Assembly: GCF_016820515.1 (NCBI RefSeq)
Contig: NZ_JADHDV010000008.1
Span: 106,395-170,394 of the forward strand
DNA from: Pseudoxanthomonas beigongshangi
GTDB taxonomy: Bacteria; Pseudomonadota; Gammaproteobacteria; Xanthomonadales; Xanthomonadaceae
DNA: 64,000 nucleotides
Reading direction: 5' to 3'
The notes beneath the pieces are model-generated. The model was given only the letters and a program-made list of their open reading frames with translations, did no database searches and had not been told where the DNA came from. Both the position numbers and the translations under genes were made by a program. Positions 57,001 through 63,573 of the stretch are shown in pieces; position 1 is the stretch's first letter, and each line of letters begins with the position of its first letter.

Positions 57001-57628
57001 CGGCTGCGTGGATGCGAACACGCTGGCGCCGTATCCGAACGGCGGCACCGTGCCATCCAATCCGGCCGAGTACCGCGTGATCGTCAGCGGCGGCGTGTTC
57101 GCCGACGAGGGCTGCGTGCTGGGCAAGGTGTTCGTTGACTGCAACGTCAATCACGTGCAGGACAAGGAAGAACTGGGCATCCCCGGCGTGCGCATGTACT
57201 TCGAGGACGGCACCTGGCTGATCAGCGATTCGGAAGGCAAGTACAGCTACTGCGGCCTGCCGCCGAAGAGCCACACCCTGAAGGTGGACGCGTCCACGCT
57301 GCCGGTCGGCTCGCGCCTGACCACCAGCAGCAACCGCAACCTGGGCGACGCCGACAGCCTGTTCATCGACCTCAAGAACGGCGAGTTGCATCGCGCCGAC
57401 TTCATCGAGGGCAGTTGCTCCAACCCGGTGATCGAACAGGTCAAGGCACGCCGCACCCAGGGCGAGATCCGCGCGCCGGAAACCGAACCGGGCCAATCGC
57501 CGCTGCGTTTCGAAAGCAAGCCGCTGCGCAGCCCGCAGCAGGGCACCGACTCGGCGAACCAGCGCCCGATCGTGGATCCGAGGGCGACCGCCCCGAGTCC
57601 CGCCGCCGGCACGGAGGTGCAGCCATGA
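48038..57628 (+). CDS. Giant exported DUF11 / SdrD-B repeat surface protein
   Basis: The product is about 3196 aa. A signal peptide (WLRRAALLLATLLPPTLASAA) starts it; GTG 48134 is an alternative start with a shorter n-region. From 48.2 to 51.9 kb come about eight DUF11-type beta-sandwich repeats (for example ADMAISKSANPAPAISGD ... NLGPSAATN). From 51.98 to 55.3 kb come nine consecutive SdrD-B/CnaB-like repeats, each opening (L/I/V)SG-x-V-(Y/F/W)-x-D and many carrying Ca-loop-like DxNxDG. Then a DUF11 unit (55.3 kb), an SdrD-B unit (55.8 kb), a Cys-containing insert, a DUF11 unit (56.65 kb), and a last SdrD-B-like domain with Cys pairs (GKVFVDCNVNHVQDKEELG, 57.1 kb). No LPXTG, autotransporter or type-I secretion signal is evident. 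It overlaps the barrel gene by 4 nt. Likely a long surface stalk or adhesin. Confidence 0.9.
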   Translation: MVLQVVAAPGAECARAPVSDHDVDEATAIPRGVRRRGQWLRRAALLLATLLPPTLASAADLQISGLTDTGYDPSPVGAPVVYHVVVENGDVDTVNDAVVLFDLPAGAAAGTLPTFCSNLGGSPVRIRCALPQPLSAGQPAASFDIQMLTTGMAPGSVFIHGAVGRASATEPGAGEPLANLPTSHGFFTADDEPGNNLLSQQTTLDQSGDLRLEKTASSASVIGGDEVTYTLTVTNDGPGASSGFNVRDTLPAGVSLVAGSFSNPAWSFNPATMTATHAGTLAAGASSAFSFRAKVNVGGGNIINSAVVNAGSMPDPNPANNTDDVTTVVTPGADMAISKSANPAPAISGDPITFTVNVSNLGPSAATNPSWTDVLPAGFTITGGNEPAGWTCSTTAGSTTRGCSYAGDLAPGASTSFTITAMVPSNGANSSGDVTNTATVTSQTPDPVSVNNSGSVQFSVMPNGADLGLAKRKTPALVAIWPGTGPDADSLMTSTINVHNYGPRAATGNVQVVDRLAAGEEYISGGNAGEWICSVAPAAWNAGGPAQVVTCDLDPSRYDLARDADTPGLRIVTRARTPDLALTNNACTGGSGGSLEPSTGSINEDRNTTNDCAGDGTRTTNDRVDLQIEKWTRANDGGTDNVIPLGTNSYSYTLRVTNLAITDAVPASGIVVNDTIPGFVNGNTAGVDRTSVSTTSPAGWNCVVDGPSVICRSDTTALAVGDSADITITVGFPFFDSIGQSPGSCGAGAPASGAFCNIAGVAVDPDVSSSVGEINGANNQARDWVRVERRANVRTTAKNITTGNVGRVGVVSNYVMSYYNEGPSAVPGVIFQDIFTLPANDTGFVLVSATRTPGTVACTHSAAGGTTATATAGGMSYANPTGSPSQVIVTCPAVNLAFQQTESLRVQIRPNVNSNNNPAGRQFTNVASFDITGGASGSDANGPFDYNTNTSAADDQKNASLTFEQGAADLVVNKDDLGFTGGVDPLGYDAVNTAANLITYRITVLNRGPSVATSVRITDTFRAPNGRQVQFVGIAPGNGGAPSGGFSTAGCTVNSANPFTGAGTTPADPGLNIECDVPGAGFSGSNVLGTLGVNATSYVYVQYRYLTAPGGGGDTVRNQVQATLAETDTNPTNNAADEPTTIRARADVRVAKHVFTDAPDLDPDVALPAAPATTVALRQPFYWVLEGANDGPGASLSRDRSGTSPQNGTGTVITDTLPNGLEITGPVQWQKKGPSPGGDEQPNGTGACTAAGLALTCNLGDVTVTGKVRVIIPVRWTSYPGAAAQVNTTRIATEQVDPNPGNNIDDEDILVTRSSLAGVVFQDRDRAGANGGTHQGVAGEPGIGGVSIRLTGTDAYGNAVNLTTTTAADGSYSFGDLSPAGAGGYTLTQTQPAGFVDGPVAPPTSGGAEPSLGGAYATGSPDTVFTGIAVGASQAGVRYNFPEVRLPSLSGFVYVDGNYNNTRNGGDGAIAGATVELLNAATGAVIGTTTTDGTGAYSFTGLDPLITYTLREALPAGNYRNRPGAVNPGQIGGAACTTGCTAATGVAGDAATTDRISDIDLGAGLDGVQFNFGEDAISAISGNVYLDRNRNGDFDAGDAGTVNSRPNGGLQDVTVTLTGAGADGVFGNGDDPAPVILQTDANGAYQFTDLVVGQSYRVSETQPDGYGEGSEHPSNVIEINNLTIAGSAGNDFGEVLGSLAGSVFEDFSATAGNNNNGAFDSGENPIGNVTLTLTGTDVLGQPVNMTVQTDGSGAYRFTDLLPPQAGTSYTLTETQPAGYLDGRHTPGNATTPGNANTANVIDGIALSAGQDATGYLFGELANAIISGTVYLDRNDDGDNNGGDAGIPGVTVVIQGAGPDGQFGTADDPAPVTLTTDANGDYSYGGAVAGQNYLISETQPTGLAEGQENGLNQIPVTNLPVAGSRGNDFGELAGALSGSVWLDANNNGVREPGENGIGGVRVSLPAGTRDALGNPVAEAVTDANGDYRFGDLPAGTYNVTEQAAQPVVGGATTINGTTVAGNIGGTPAGTATPIATVPSAIAGIALGAGESSVRNDFGETLGVSVSGRVFFDANNDGAQAGASETGIESVTIRLTGTDDSGAAVDLTTTTDANGDFRFEGLRPGTYTVTEPQQPTGTSNGQTLAGTVGGTPSGTATPITTVPSAISAIDLTTPGAASEDNLFGEIPLNSAISGRIWRDLDNDGVIDPSEQGIGSVVVRLTGTDLAGNTITREVTTQPDGGYAFTELPPGTYTVTEPEQPAGTLNGITVPGTGGGTATAPTTAPSVIEGITLGVGEEAANNNFGEVPAGTISGRVYNDGNNNGVIDTGEGGFPNVQVVLTGTNDLGETVNVTVTTDSEGRYRFENLRPGTYTVTEPTQPAETLNGITTPGTIDGTPTGTATPVTTTPSAISGIVLPPGGQSIDNNFGEVGDSPDLVVSKTATPATFTVNNVGTYTIRVRNIGQQASAGEYVVEDRLPAGLTLDATPAGSGWNCTGAIGDNRFRCASSTVIAAGATATDTIVARVRVAATAAAASPVNNAVLVEGGGENEFRTPTQEERANFEGNVDDLPVCDPAITQNACRLPTPVQLAASVSGTVWFDQGSDFGLIDGGDRRLGGWTVEVVDANGQVVGTATTGVDGSYSIADQIPGVPLDIRFRDPATGVVWGWPVSGETAGGSPAPCDATGAIGGGTASSCPSSTDGVTRLSVVLAPGANLPQQSLPLNPGGVIYDAVTRSPVPGSRVTLTPIGSCPAYAPEQHVLNAAMGGYTVQGNAISMTVGADGFYQFLMAPGAPASCRFQIAVTPPAGYTFESGMIPAENSPLTPPSTPGLGYPVQTNATAPTGPAGTATTYYLEVNLGSGVAAPVHNHIPLDPQVAPGLVITKTGDRKTVEVGDSLVYTITIRQTAGAALGTVNVIDRLPHGFTFIAGTARVDGSGIADPIGKPGPTLVFDVGSLAVGAQKVLSYRVRVGVGSQQGDGINRARAWGCSITGGCVDANTLAPYPNGGTVPSNPAEYRVIVSGGVFADEGCVLGKVFVDCNVNHVQDKEELGIPGVRMYFEDGTWLISDSEGKYSYCGLPPKSHTLKVDASTLPVGSRLTTSSNRNLGDADSLFIDLKNGELHRADFIEGSCSNPVIEQVKARRTQGEIRAPETEPGQSPLRFESKPLRSPQQGTDSANQRPIVDPRATAPSPAAGTEVQP

Positions 57629-60600
57629 GCCGCACCCCGCGACCCGCCCGCGTCCGCCAGGCCAGGAAGACCATGCGTCCCCAACCTTTCTCCCGCAAAC
57701 CGCTGAGCCTGGCGCTGTCGCTGGTGCTGATGCCGGCCATGGCGATGGCCCAGAACGTCTCCGGCGACCAGCGCTTCACCCCGGTGCTGGGACAGGCGAC
57801 GCCGCTGTTCCCGCAATCGCCACAAAGCCAGCAGGCCACCTCGCAACCGTTGTATGCGCAACCGGGCAATGTCGATTACCGCGCCAACGCCGGCGTGCAG
57901 CGGGTGGTGGTGGAGGTGGATCGCGACGGCGTTCCGGCCGACGGCCAGTCGCCGGTGCACGTGGTGATCCAGTTGTTCGGCGCCGATGGCAAGCCGCTGG
58001 CCGGCGAGGCCTTCGCGACCGTCGAGAACTCCGGCGGCCGCATCAAGCTGCCCGATGGCCGTACCGACGAACTCGGCCCCGGCCACCTGGACGCCGACAA
58101 GGTCACGCCCGGCGTGCAGGTGCCGGTGCGCGACGGCCGCGCCGAGTTCGACCTGCTGGCGCCGCACGACCCGCAGGACGTGCTGCTGCGGGTGACCTCC
58201 GGCGGCGAGACCGCCGAGGGCGTGGTCGGCTTCGTGCCGGAAATGCGCGAGATGATCGCGACCGGCCTCATCGAGGGCGTGATCAACTTTCGCCGCAAGG
58301 GCGACAACCTGATCGACGGCAGCACCCGCGGCGATGGTTTCGAGCGGGAAATCCGCCGCTGGGAAAAGCAGTTCAACAACGGCAAGGCCAATGGCGCGGC
58401 GCGCGCGGCGTTCTTCGTCAAGGGGCGGATCAAGGGCGAGTACCTGCTGACCGCCGCCTACGACTCGGACAAGGAAGTGCGGGCCCGCCTGCTGCGCGAC
58501 ATCCAGCCGGAGGAGTTCTATCCGGTGTATGGCGACGCGTCGCTGCGCGGTTTCGACGCGCGTTCGGCCGAGCGCCTGTACGTGCGCGTGGACAATGGCC
58601 GCAACTACCTGCTGTACGGTGATTTCCAGACCGGCGACAGCATCGCCACCCAGACCGGCGTCGGCTTCGGCGAGCGTGCGCCGCAGCGCGTGCTGGGCAC
58701 CTACAACCGCACCGCGACCGGACTGGGCTGGCACTTCGAGAACGCGCGCGTGCGCGGCAACGTGTTCGCCATCGAGGACTCGCTGCGCCAGGTCATCGAG
58801 GAACTGCCCAGCCAGGGCAGCGGCCCCTACGGCCTGCGCAACAACGCGGTGCTGGAAGGCAGCGAGCGGGTCGAGGTGGTGGTGCGCGATCGCAACCAGC
58901 CTTCGCGAATCGTCTCGGTGCGTCCGCTGGCCCGGCTGGTGGACTACAGCTTCGAGCCGTTCTCCGGCCGCATCCTGCTCAACAGCTTCCTGCCCTCGTT
59001 CGATGGCGATCTGAATCCGGTATCGCTGCGCATCACCTACGAACTGGATCAGGGCACCGAAAAGTTCTGGGTGGTCGGTGGCGACGCGCAACTGCGGGTC
59101 GGCCAGAACGGCGAGATCGGCGGATCCTACGTGGACGACCGCAATCCGTTCGCCAGCTTCGAGATGGGCAGCGCCAACGTCGGCTACCGCCTGGGTGAAA
59201 ACACCTGGCTGGTGGCCGAGGCGGCGCGCACGCGCAGCGAGGTCAACACCAACTCCATCAACCAATACGGCACGCCCGCGTTGCAGGGGCTGAGCGGGTT
59301 GGTGGAAGGCAACGCCTGGCGTGTGGAGCTCGGGCATGCCGGCAAGAAGGCGGATCTGAAACTGTTCGCCGGACAGTCGGATCCGGAGTTCAACAACCAG
59401 GCCTCGCCGTTGTACGGCGGGCGGGGCGAGTACAGCCTGACCACGCGTTACCGCTTGAACGAGCGCTTCGAGCTGTACGCGGAGGGATTGCGCAGCGAAG
59501 ACCGCAATCCCGACGGCGGCGAGCGCAACGCCGGCAGCGTCGGCACGCGCGTCAAGGTGACCGACAAGCTGACCCTGGATTTCGGCTATCGCGCCATCCG
59601 CGAAACCGTCGGCGCCTACTACACCTGGGCGACCAACAGCGGCTACGGCAACCTGGGCGGACTGTCCGGCGGCTACGCCACCGGCGCCGGTGGCGGCGCG
59701 CTGGGCTACGGCCAGCAGCCGCTGGACCCGTTGACCGGCCTGCCGATCATCAGTAATGGCAACCCCAACGATGTCGCCAGCGGCCTGCCGGTCGGCACCG
59801 AGCTGTCCTCGGACATGCTGCGCTTCGGCGTTGGCTACCGCGCCAGCGATCGCCTGAACCTGGGCGGCGAGGTGGAACAGGACATCCATGGCGAGGATCG
59901 CAATCGAATCGCCCTCGGCGTGGACTTCCAGTTGCGGGAGCGCAGCCGCCTGTATGGCCGCTACGAGAAACAGACCGGGATCAGCGGTGTCAACGGCCTG
60001 ACCCAGGACGGCCGCGAGGCCGATACGGTGGCACTGGGCGTGGATACCAGCTTCCTGCGCGATACCCAGCTGTTCTCGGAATATCGACTGCGCGACGCCA
60101 TCGCCGGCCGCGACATCCAGGCGGCCTCGGGCATGCGCAACCGCTGGGACCTGCGCGAGGGACTGCGCCTGGACACCTCGCTGGAGCATACCAACGTGAT
60201 CTCCGGCAACGTCGGCGATTCGACCGGGATAGGCATCGCCCTGGACTACAGCGCCAATCCGCTGTGGCGCGGCAACATCCGGCTGGAACACCGGATTTCC
60301 GACGACGTCGCCGAAACCCCGACGGACGAGGCCTACAACACCACCCTGTTGCAGTTCCTCGCGGCGCGCAAGCTCAACCGCGACTGGACCGTGCTGGCAC
60401 GCAACTACCTGCTGCGCACGGTCTACGCGGCGCGCGGCGACGTGCTGCAGGATCGCTTCCAGGTCGGTGTGGCCTACCGCGATACCGACACCAACCGCAT
60501 CAACGCGCTGGCGCGCTACGAGTACAAGCTGGAGAAGGACGAGAGCGGCATGGACGGTTCCGGTTTCGGTTCCGATACCGGCCAGGACATCCGCACCAGC

Positions 60601-61035
60601 GCGCACATCGTGTCCGCGCACGCCGACTGGCATCCATCGCGGCCGTGGTGGCTGACCGGGCGGGTGGCGGCGAAGTGGCAGCAGGACAGCTTCTTCTATG
60701 CCGACACCGGCCGGGTCAACGACGATTTCCGCGCGGTGCTGCTGTCGGGCCGCGTGGTCTACGACATCACCGAGAACTGGGACATCGGCGTGCTGGCCTC
60801 GACCTTCCGTGGCCAGTACGGCGCCAACCAGTACGCGTTCGGCGTGGAAGTCGGGCGCCTGCTGCGGCAGAACCTGTGGCTGTCGGTCGGCTACAACGCC
60901 ACCGGTTTCCGCGGCGACGAGGACCTGACCGGCTACGAGTACACCCAGCAGGGCGCCTTCATCCGCCTGCGCTTCAAGTTCGACGAAGACCTCTTCCGCA
61001 GGGAAGACGCCCGCTACCGCGATCCGGTGCGCTGA
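57625..61035 (+). CDS. Large outer-membrane beta-barrel protein with N-terminal Ig-like region
   Basis: This 1136-aa protein has a signal peptide (PLSLALSLVLMPAMAMAQ). Residues about 90-210 look like a bacterial Ig/invasin-type domain (VVVEVDRDGVPADGQSPVHVVIQLFGADGKPL). Residues about 250-1120 are rich in alternating beta strands with aromatic girdles (YRLNERFELYAEGLRSE, RSRLYGRYEKQTG, GAFIRLRFKFDEDLF), indicating a large barrel. There is no TonB plug or POTRA domain that I recognise. ATG 57625 overlaps the giant gene's stop as ATGA; a second ATG at 57673 is also possible. The tight coupling suggests it anchors, displays or exports the giant protein. Function is inferred. Confidence 0.82.
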   Translation: MSRTPRPARVRQARKTMRPQPFSRKPLSLALSLVLMPAMAMAQNVSGDQRFTPVLGQATPLFPQSPQSQQATSQPLYAQPGNVDYRANAGVQRVVVEVDRDGVPADGQSPVHVVIQLFGADGKPLAGEAFATVENSGGRIKLPDGRTDELGPGHLDADKVTPGVQVPVRDGRAEFDLLAPHDPQDVLLRVTSGGETAEGVVGFVPEMREMIATGLIEGVINFRRKGDNLIDGSTRGDGFEREIRRWEKQFNNGKANGAARAAFFVKGRIKGEYLLTAAYDSDKEVRARLLRDIQPEEFYPVYGDASLRGFDARSAERLYVRVDNGRNYLLYGDFQTGDSIATQTGVGFGERAPQRVLGTYNRTATGLGWHFENARVRGNVFAIEDSLRQVIEELPSQGSGPYGLRNNAVLEGSERVEVVVRDRNQPSRIVSVRPLARLVDYSFEPFSGRILLNSFLPSFDGDLNPVSLRITYELDQGTEKFWVVGGDAQLRVGQNGEIGGSYVDDRNPFASFEMGSANVGYRLGENTWLVAEAARTRSEVNTNSINQYGTPALQGLSGLVEGNAWRVELGHAGKKADLKLFAGQSDPEFNNQASPLYGGRGEYSLTTRYRLNERFELYAEGLRSEDRNPDGGERNAGSVGTRVKVTDKLTLDFGYRAIRETVGAYYTWATNSGYGNLGGLSGGYATGAGGGALGYGQQPLDPLTGLPIISNGNPNDVASGLPVGTELSSDMLRFGVGYRASDRLNLGGEVEQDIHGEDRNRIALGVDFQLRERSRLYGRYEKQTGISGVNGLTQDGREADTVALGVDTSFLRDTQLFSEYRLRDAIAGRDIQAASGMRNRWDLREGLRLDTSLEHTNVISGNVGDSTGIGIALDYSANPLWRGNIRLEHRISDDVAETPTDEAYNTTLLQFLAARKLNRDWTVLARNYLLRTVYAARGDVLQDRFQVGVAYRDTDTNRINALARYEYKLEKDESGMDGSGFGSDTGQDIRTSAHIVSAHADWHPSRPWWLTGRVAAKWQQDSFFYADTGRVNDDFRAVLLSGRVVYDITENWDIGVLASTFRGQYGANQYAFGVEVGRLLRQNLWLSVGYNATGFRGDEDLTGYEYTQQGAFIRLRFKFDEDLFRREDARYRDPVR

Positions 61036-61045
61036 GGAACCCCAT

Positions 61046-62062
61046 ATGACCATCACCAAGTCCACGCTCATCACCGCCGCCGTCCTGGCCGCCCTGGCCG
61101 GCACGGCCGCCGCGCAGCAGACCCAACTGGTTCCGCCGCGCGATCGCATCACCGACGAGGCCATCCATGCCGATTTGTCCGGCTACGACGCCACCCAGGG
61201 GCGTATCCAAGCGCTCAACGACGGCGGCCGCCCGGTGCGCGACTACCACCTGTCCAAGGCCCAGTGCTGGCTGGACGTGTCCTTCCACGAATACACCCGC
61301 AACGATCGCAGCGCGTTCCCGCAGGAAGCGCTGACCGAATCGGAGAAGCTGATCGTGGGGATGGAGCAGGGCGTCTCGCCGCTGCCCACCGACACCCCGC
61401 TGGTCAACGGCGCGGCCCGCGTGCGCGAGGACCTGTGGAAGCGCCTGGGCGCGATCCACGGCACGCCGGGTTTCGCCTGCGCGCAGCAGGCGGTGGCCTG
61501 CGGCGAAGTGGAACTGGTGCATGCCGGCAACGAGTTCAACCAGCAGCAGTGGCGCCATTCCAAGCCCTATATCCAGATAGCCGAGGACATGGTGAGCGAC
61601 GCCGAGGCGCTGGCGCGCCAGTGCGGTGTGGCCGCCATGCCGGCCGCACCGGCGGTGCTGACCGCCAACGTGTTGTTCGAGTTCGATCGCGACGGCCGCG
61701 GCGACATCCGCGCCTACTCGCTGCAGAGCCTGGAGCGGGAGCTGGCGCGGGTGCGCGAGGAAGGCCTGACCCTGGCGTCGGTGGAACTGGTGGGGCATGC
61801 CGATCGCCTGCAGGGCCGGGGCTACGACTACAACCAGGGCCTGTCAGAGCGCCGCGCGCGCACGGTGCGGGAATGGCTGATCGAGCGAGGAGTGCCCGCC
61901 GAAGCCATCCGCTACACCTTCCGCGGCGATACCGAACAGGTGCAGGCCTGCGATGGCGTGAAGCCGCGCGAGGCGCTGCGCGAATGCCTGATCCCGAACC
62001 GCCGGGTCGAAGTCAGGCTGCAAGCGGGCGCGACCGGGGAAAAGCCCGCGCCGGGCCTATAA
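61046..62062 (+). CDS. OmpA-family peptidoglycan-binding protein
   Basis: This 338-aa exported protein has a signal peptide (STLITAAVLAALAGTAAAQ), a middle region with four cysteines unlike the OmpA barrel, and a C-terminal OmpA domain at about residues 208-330 (NVLFEFDRDGRGDI, VELVGHADRLQG, LSERRARTVREWLIERGV, NRRVEVRL). The OmpA domain binds peptidoglycan. It begins 10 bp after the barrel gene, so the three genes are one operon. Its probable role is to tie the surface complex to the cell wall. The middle region (SKAQCWLDVSFHEYTRNDRS) is found in similar OmpA proteins beside large repeat proteins, as far as I recall. Confidence 0.88.
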   Translation: MTITKSTLITAAVLAALAGTAAAQQTQLVPPRDRITDEAIHADLSGYDATQGRIQALNDGGRPVRDYHLSKAQCWLDVSFHEYTRNDRSAFPQEALTESEKLIVGMEQGVSPLPTDTPLVNGAARVREDLWKRLGAIHGTPGFACAQQAVACGEVELVHAGNEFNQQQWRHSKPYIQIAEDMVSDAEALARQCGVAAMPAAPAVLTANVLFEFDRDGRGDIRAYSLQSLERELARVREEGLTLASVELVGHADRLQGRGYDYNQGLSERRARTVREWLIERGVPAEAIRYTFRGDTEQVQACDGVKPREALRECLIPNRRVEVRLQAGATGEKPAPGL

Positions 62063-62151
62063 TCCGCCGGTCCGGGGATGTTCGGACGGCGCCGGGGAGG
62101 GCGGCCGTCCCAGTCGCCCGGTCGGCGGCTAGGCATCCCTGAGGACCCCCC

Positions 62152-63540
62152 ATGATCGAACCCTCTCCATCGGTCGTTTCCACGCGCGGCGCGCGCATTC
62201 CGCTGATCGGGCCGCTCCTGCGCGGCGTGCTGGACTGGTTCCGCGACGTGCCGATTGCCGATCCGGTGGATCGCCGCAACGCGCCGATGATCCAGGTGAT
62301 CTCGCTGCTGCTGGCGATGTTGCCGCCGCTGGCCTGGATCTACCGCGCCTCGGTGGACATTCCCTGGCGGCCGGGCGAGATCGCCAGCATGGTGTTCAGC
62401 CTTGCGGTGAGCGCCGCGGCCGGCGCCAGCTTCTGGCTGATCCGGCGCGGCAGGTTCGGTGCGGCGTCCTACCTGCTGCTGGCGGTGTTCGCGGTCACCG
62501 TGGTGCCCAGCTATCTGTCCACCGGATTCGACGCGCAGGTCTACGAGCAACCGATCCTGGTGATCTGGATGGCCATCGCGGGCCTGGTGATCGGCCGGCG
62601 CGCCTTGTGGGTGATGTTCGCCTGCATCGCCGTCGCGTTCTGCGGTGGCATGTGGCTGGAGATCGCGCGCGACGGCGAGGTCTACAACCGGCTGGTCGAT
62701 CTGGCCGCGCGCTTCGCGATGTTCCTGATGATCGCGGTGGTGCTGGATCGCAGTTCCGTGGCGCTGCGCGAAAGCCTGCGCGAGGCCAACCAGCGTGGCA
62801 ATGCACTGGCCGAGAGCAACCGCCTGCTGGAGCAGGAGGCGCGCGAACGCGAACGCGCGCAGGAACAGCTTATCCACGCGCAGAAGGTCGAGGCGGTGGG
62901 CCGGCTGGCCAGCGGCGTCGCCCACGATTTCGGCAACCTGCTGTCGCTGATCCTCGGTTATGCCGGGCGCGGCAAGCGGCAGGACGATCCGGCCGCGCTC
63001 AAGGAAGCCCTGGCTGGGGTGGAATCGGCCGCGCGCCGCGCGACCCTGGTGACCCACAAGCTGCTGGCGTTCGCCCGACAGGACGAGACCCATCTGCAGA
63101 CGTTCGATGCGGGCGAAAGCCTGCGCGAGTTGCGACCGATGCTGCGCCAGTTGTTCGACCCGACGGTCGATGTCCGCCTGGACGTGGCGGAGGGATTGCG
63201 ACCGATCCGCTTTGATCGCACCCAGTTCGAACTGATGGTGCTGAACATCGCCGCCAACGCCAACCACGCGATGCCCGGCGGCGGCGTGTTCGAAGTCACC
63301 GCCGGCACCAGCGCGAGCGGTGTCGCCATCGGCTTCCGCGACACCGGCACCGGCATGACGCCGGAGGTGCAGGCGCGCGCGTTCGACCCGTTCTTCACCA
63401 CCAAGCCGGCCGGCGAGGGCACCGGCCTGGGCCTGTCGGTGGCGCGCGATCTGATCCAGCGCGCCGGTGGCCGCATCGGTGTGGACAGCGTTGTCGGTGC
63501 GGGCACCGTGATCCGGATTGAGTTGCCTGTGGCGGACTAG
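62152..63540 (+). CDS. Membrane sensor histidine kinase
   Basis: This 462-aa kinase has an N-terminal membrane region of about five or six helices (residues 45-195), a coiled-coil linker, a dimerisation/phospho-acceptor box with His258 in GVAHDFGNLLSLILGY, and a HATPase domain with N-box NIAANANHAMPGG, G1 DTGTGMT and G2 GEGTGLGLSVARD. The usual AHDFNN is AHDFGN here. No periplasmic or PAS sensor domain stands out, so the membrane helices may themselves sense. It starts 89 bp after the OmpA gene and has no regulator gene after it. The orphan response regulator at 47034 could be its partner. Confidence 0.92.
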   Translation: MIEPSPSVVSTRGARIPLIGPLLRGVLDWFRDVPIADPVDRRNAPMIQVISLLLAMLPPLAWIYRASVDIPWRPGEIASMVFSLAVSAAAGASFWLIRRGRFGAASYLLLAVFAVTVVPSYLSTGFDAQVYEQPILVIWMAIAGLVIGRRALWVMFACIAVAFCGGMWLEIARDGEVYNRLVDLAARFAMFLMIAVVLDRSSVALRESLREANQRGNALAESNRLLEQEARERERAQEQLIHAQKVEAVGRLASGVAHDFGNLLSLILGYAGRGKRQDDPAALKEALAGVESAARRATLVTHKLLAFARQDETHLQTFDAGESLRELRPMLRQLFDPTVDVRLDVAEGLRPIRFDRTQFELMVLNIAANANHAMPGGGVFEVTAGTSASGVAIGFRDTGTGMTPEVQARAFDPFFTTKPAGEGTGLGLSVARDLIQRAGGRIGVDSVVGAGTVIRIELPVAD

Positions 63541-63573
63541 GGATCAGGCGCAACTCGCAGTTTCCAAATCGGA

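Noticed and set aside
57247..61164. A 1305-codon minus-strand frame opposite the barrel gene
   Set aside because: Shadow frame; the plus strand has a signal peptide, start overlap and beta-strand pattern, and the minus frame has none of these.
62058..62063. A perfect TATAAT as promoter for the histidine kinase
   Set aside because: It overlaps the OmpA stop codon and I find no reasonable -35 sequence 16-18 bp upstream.
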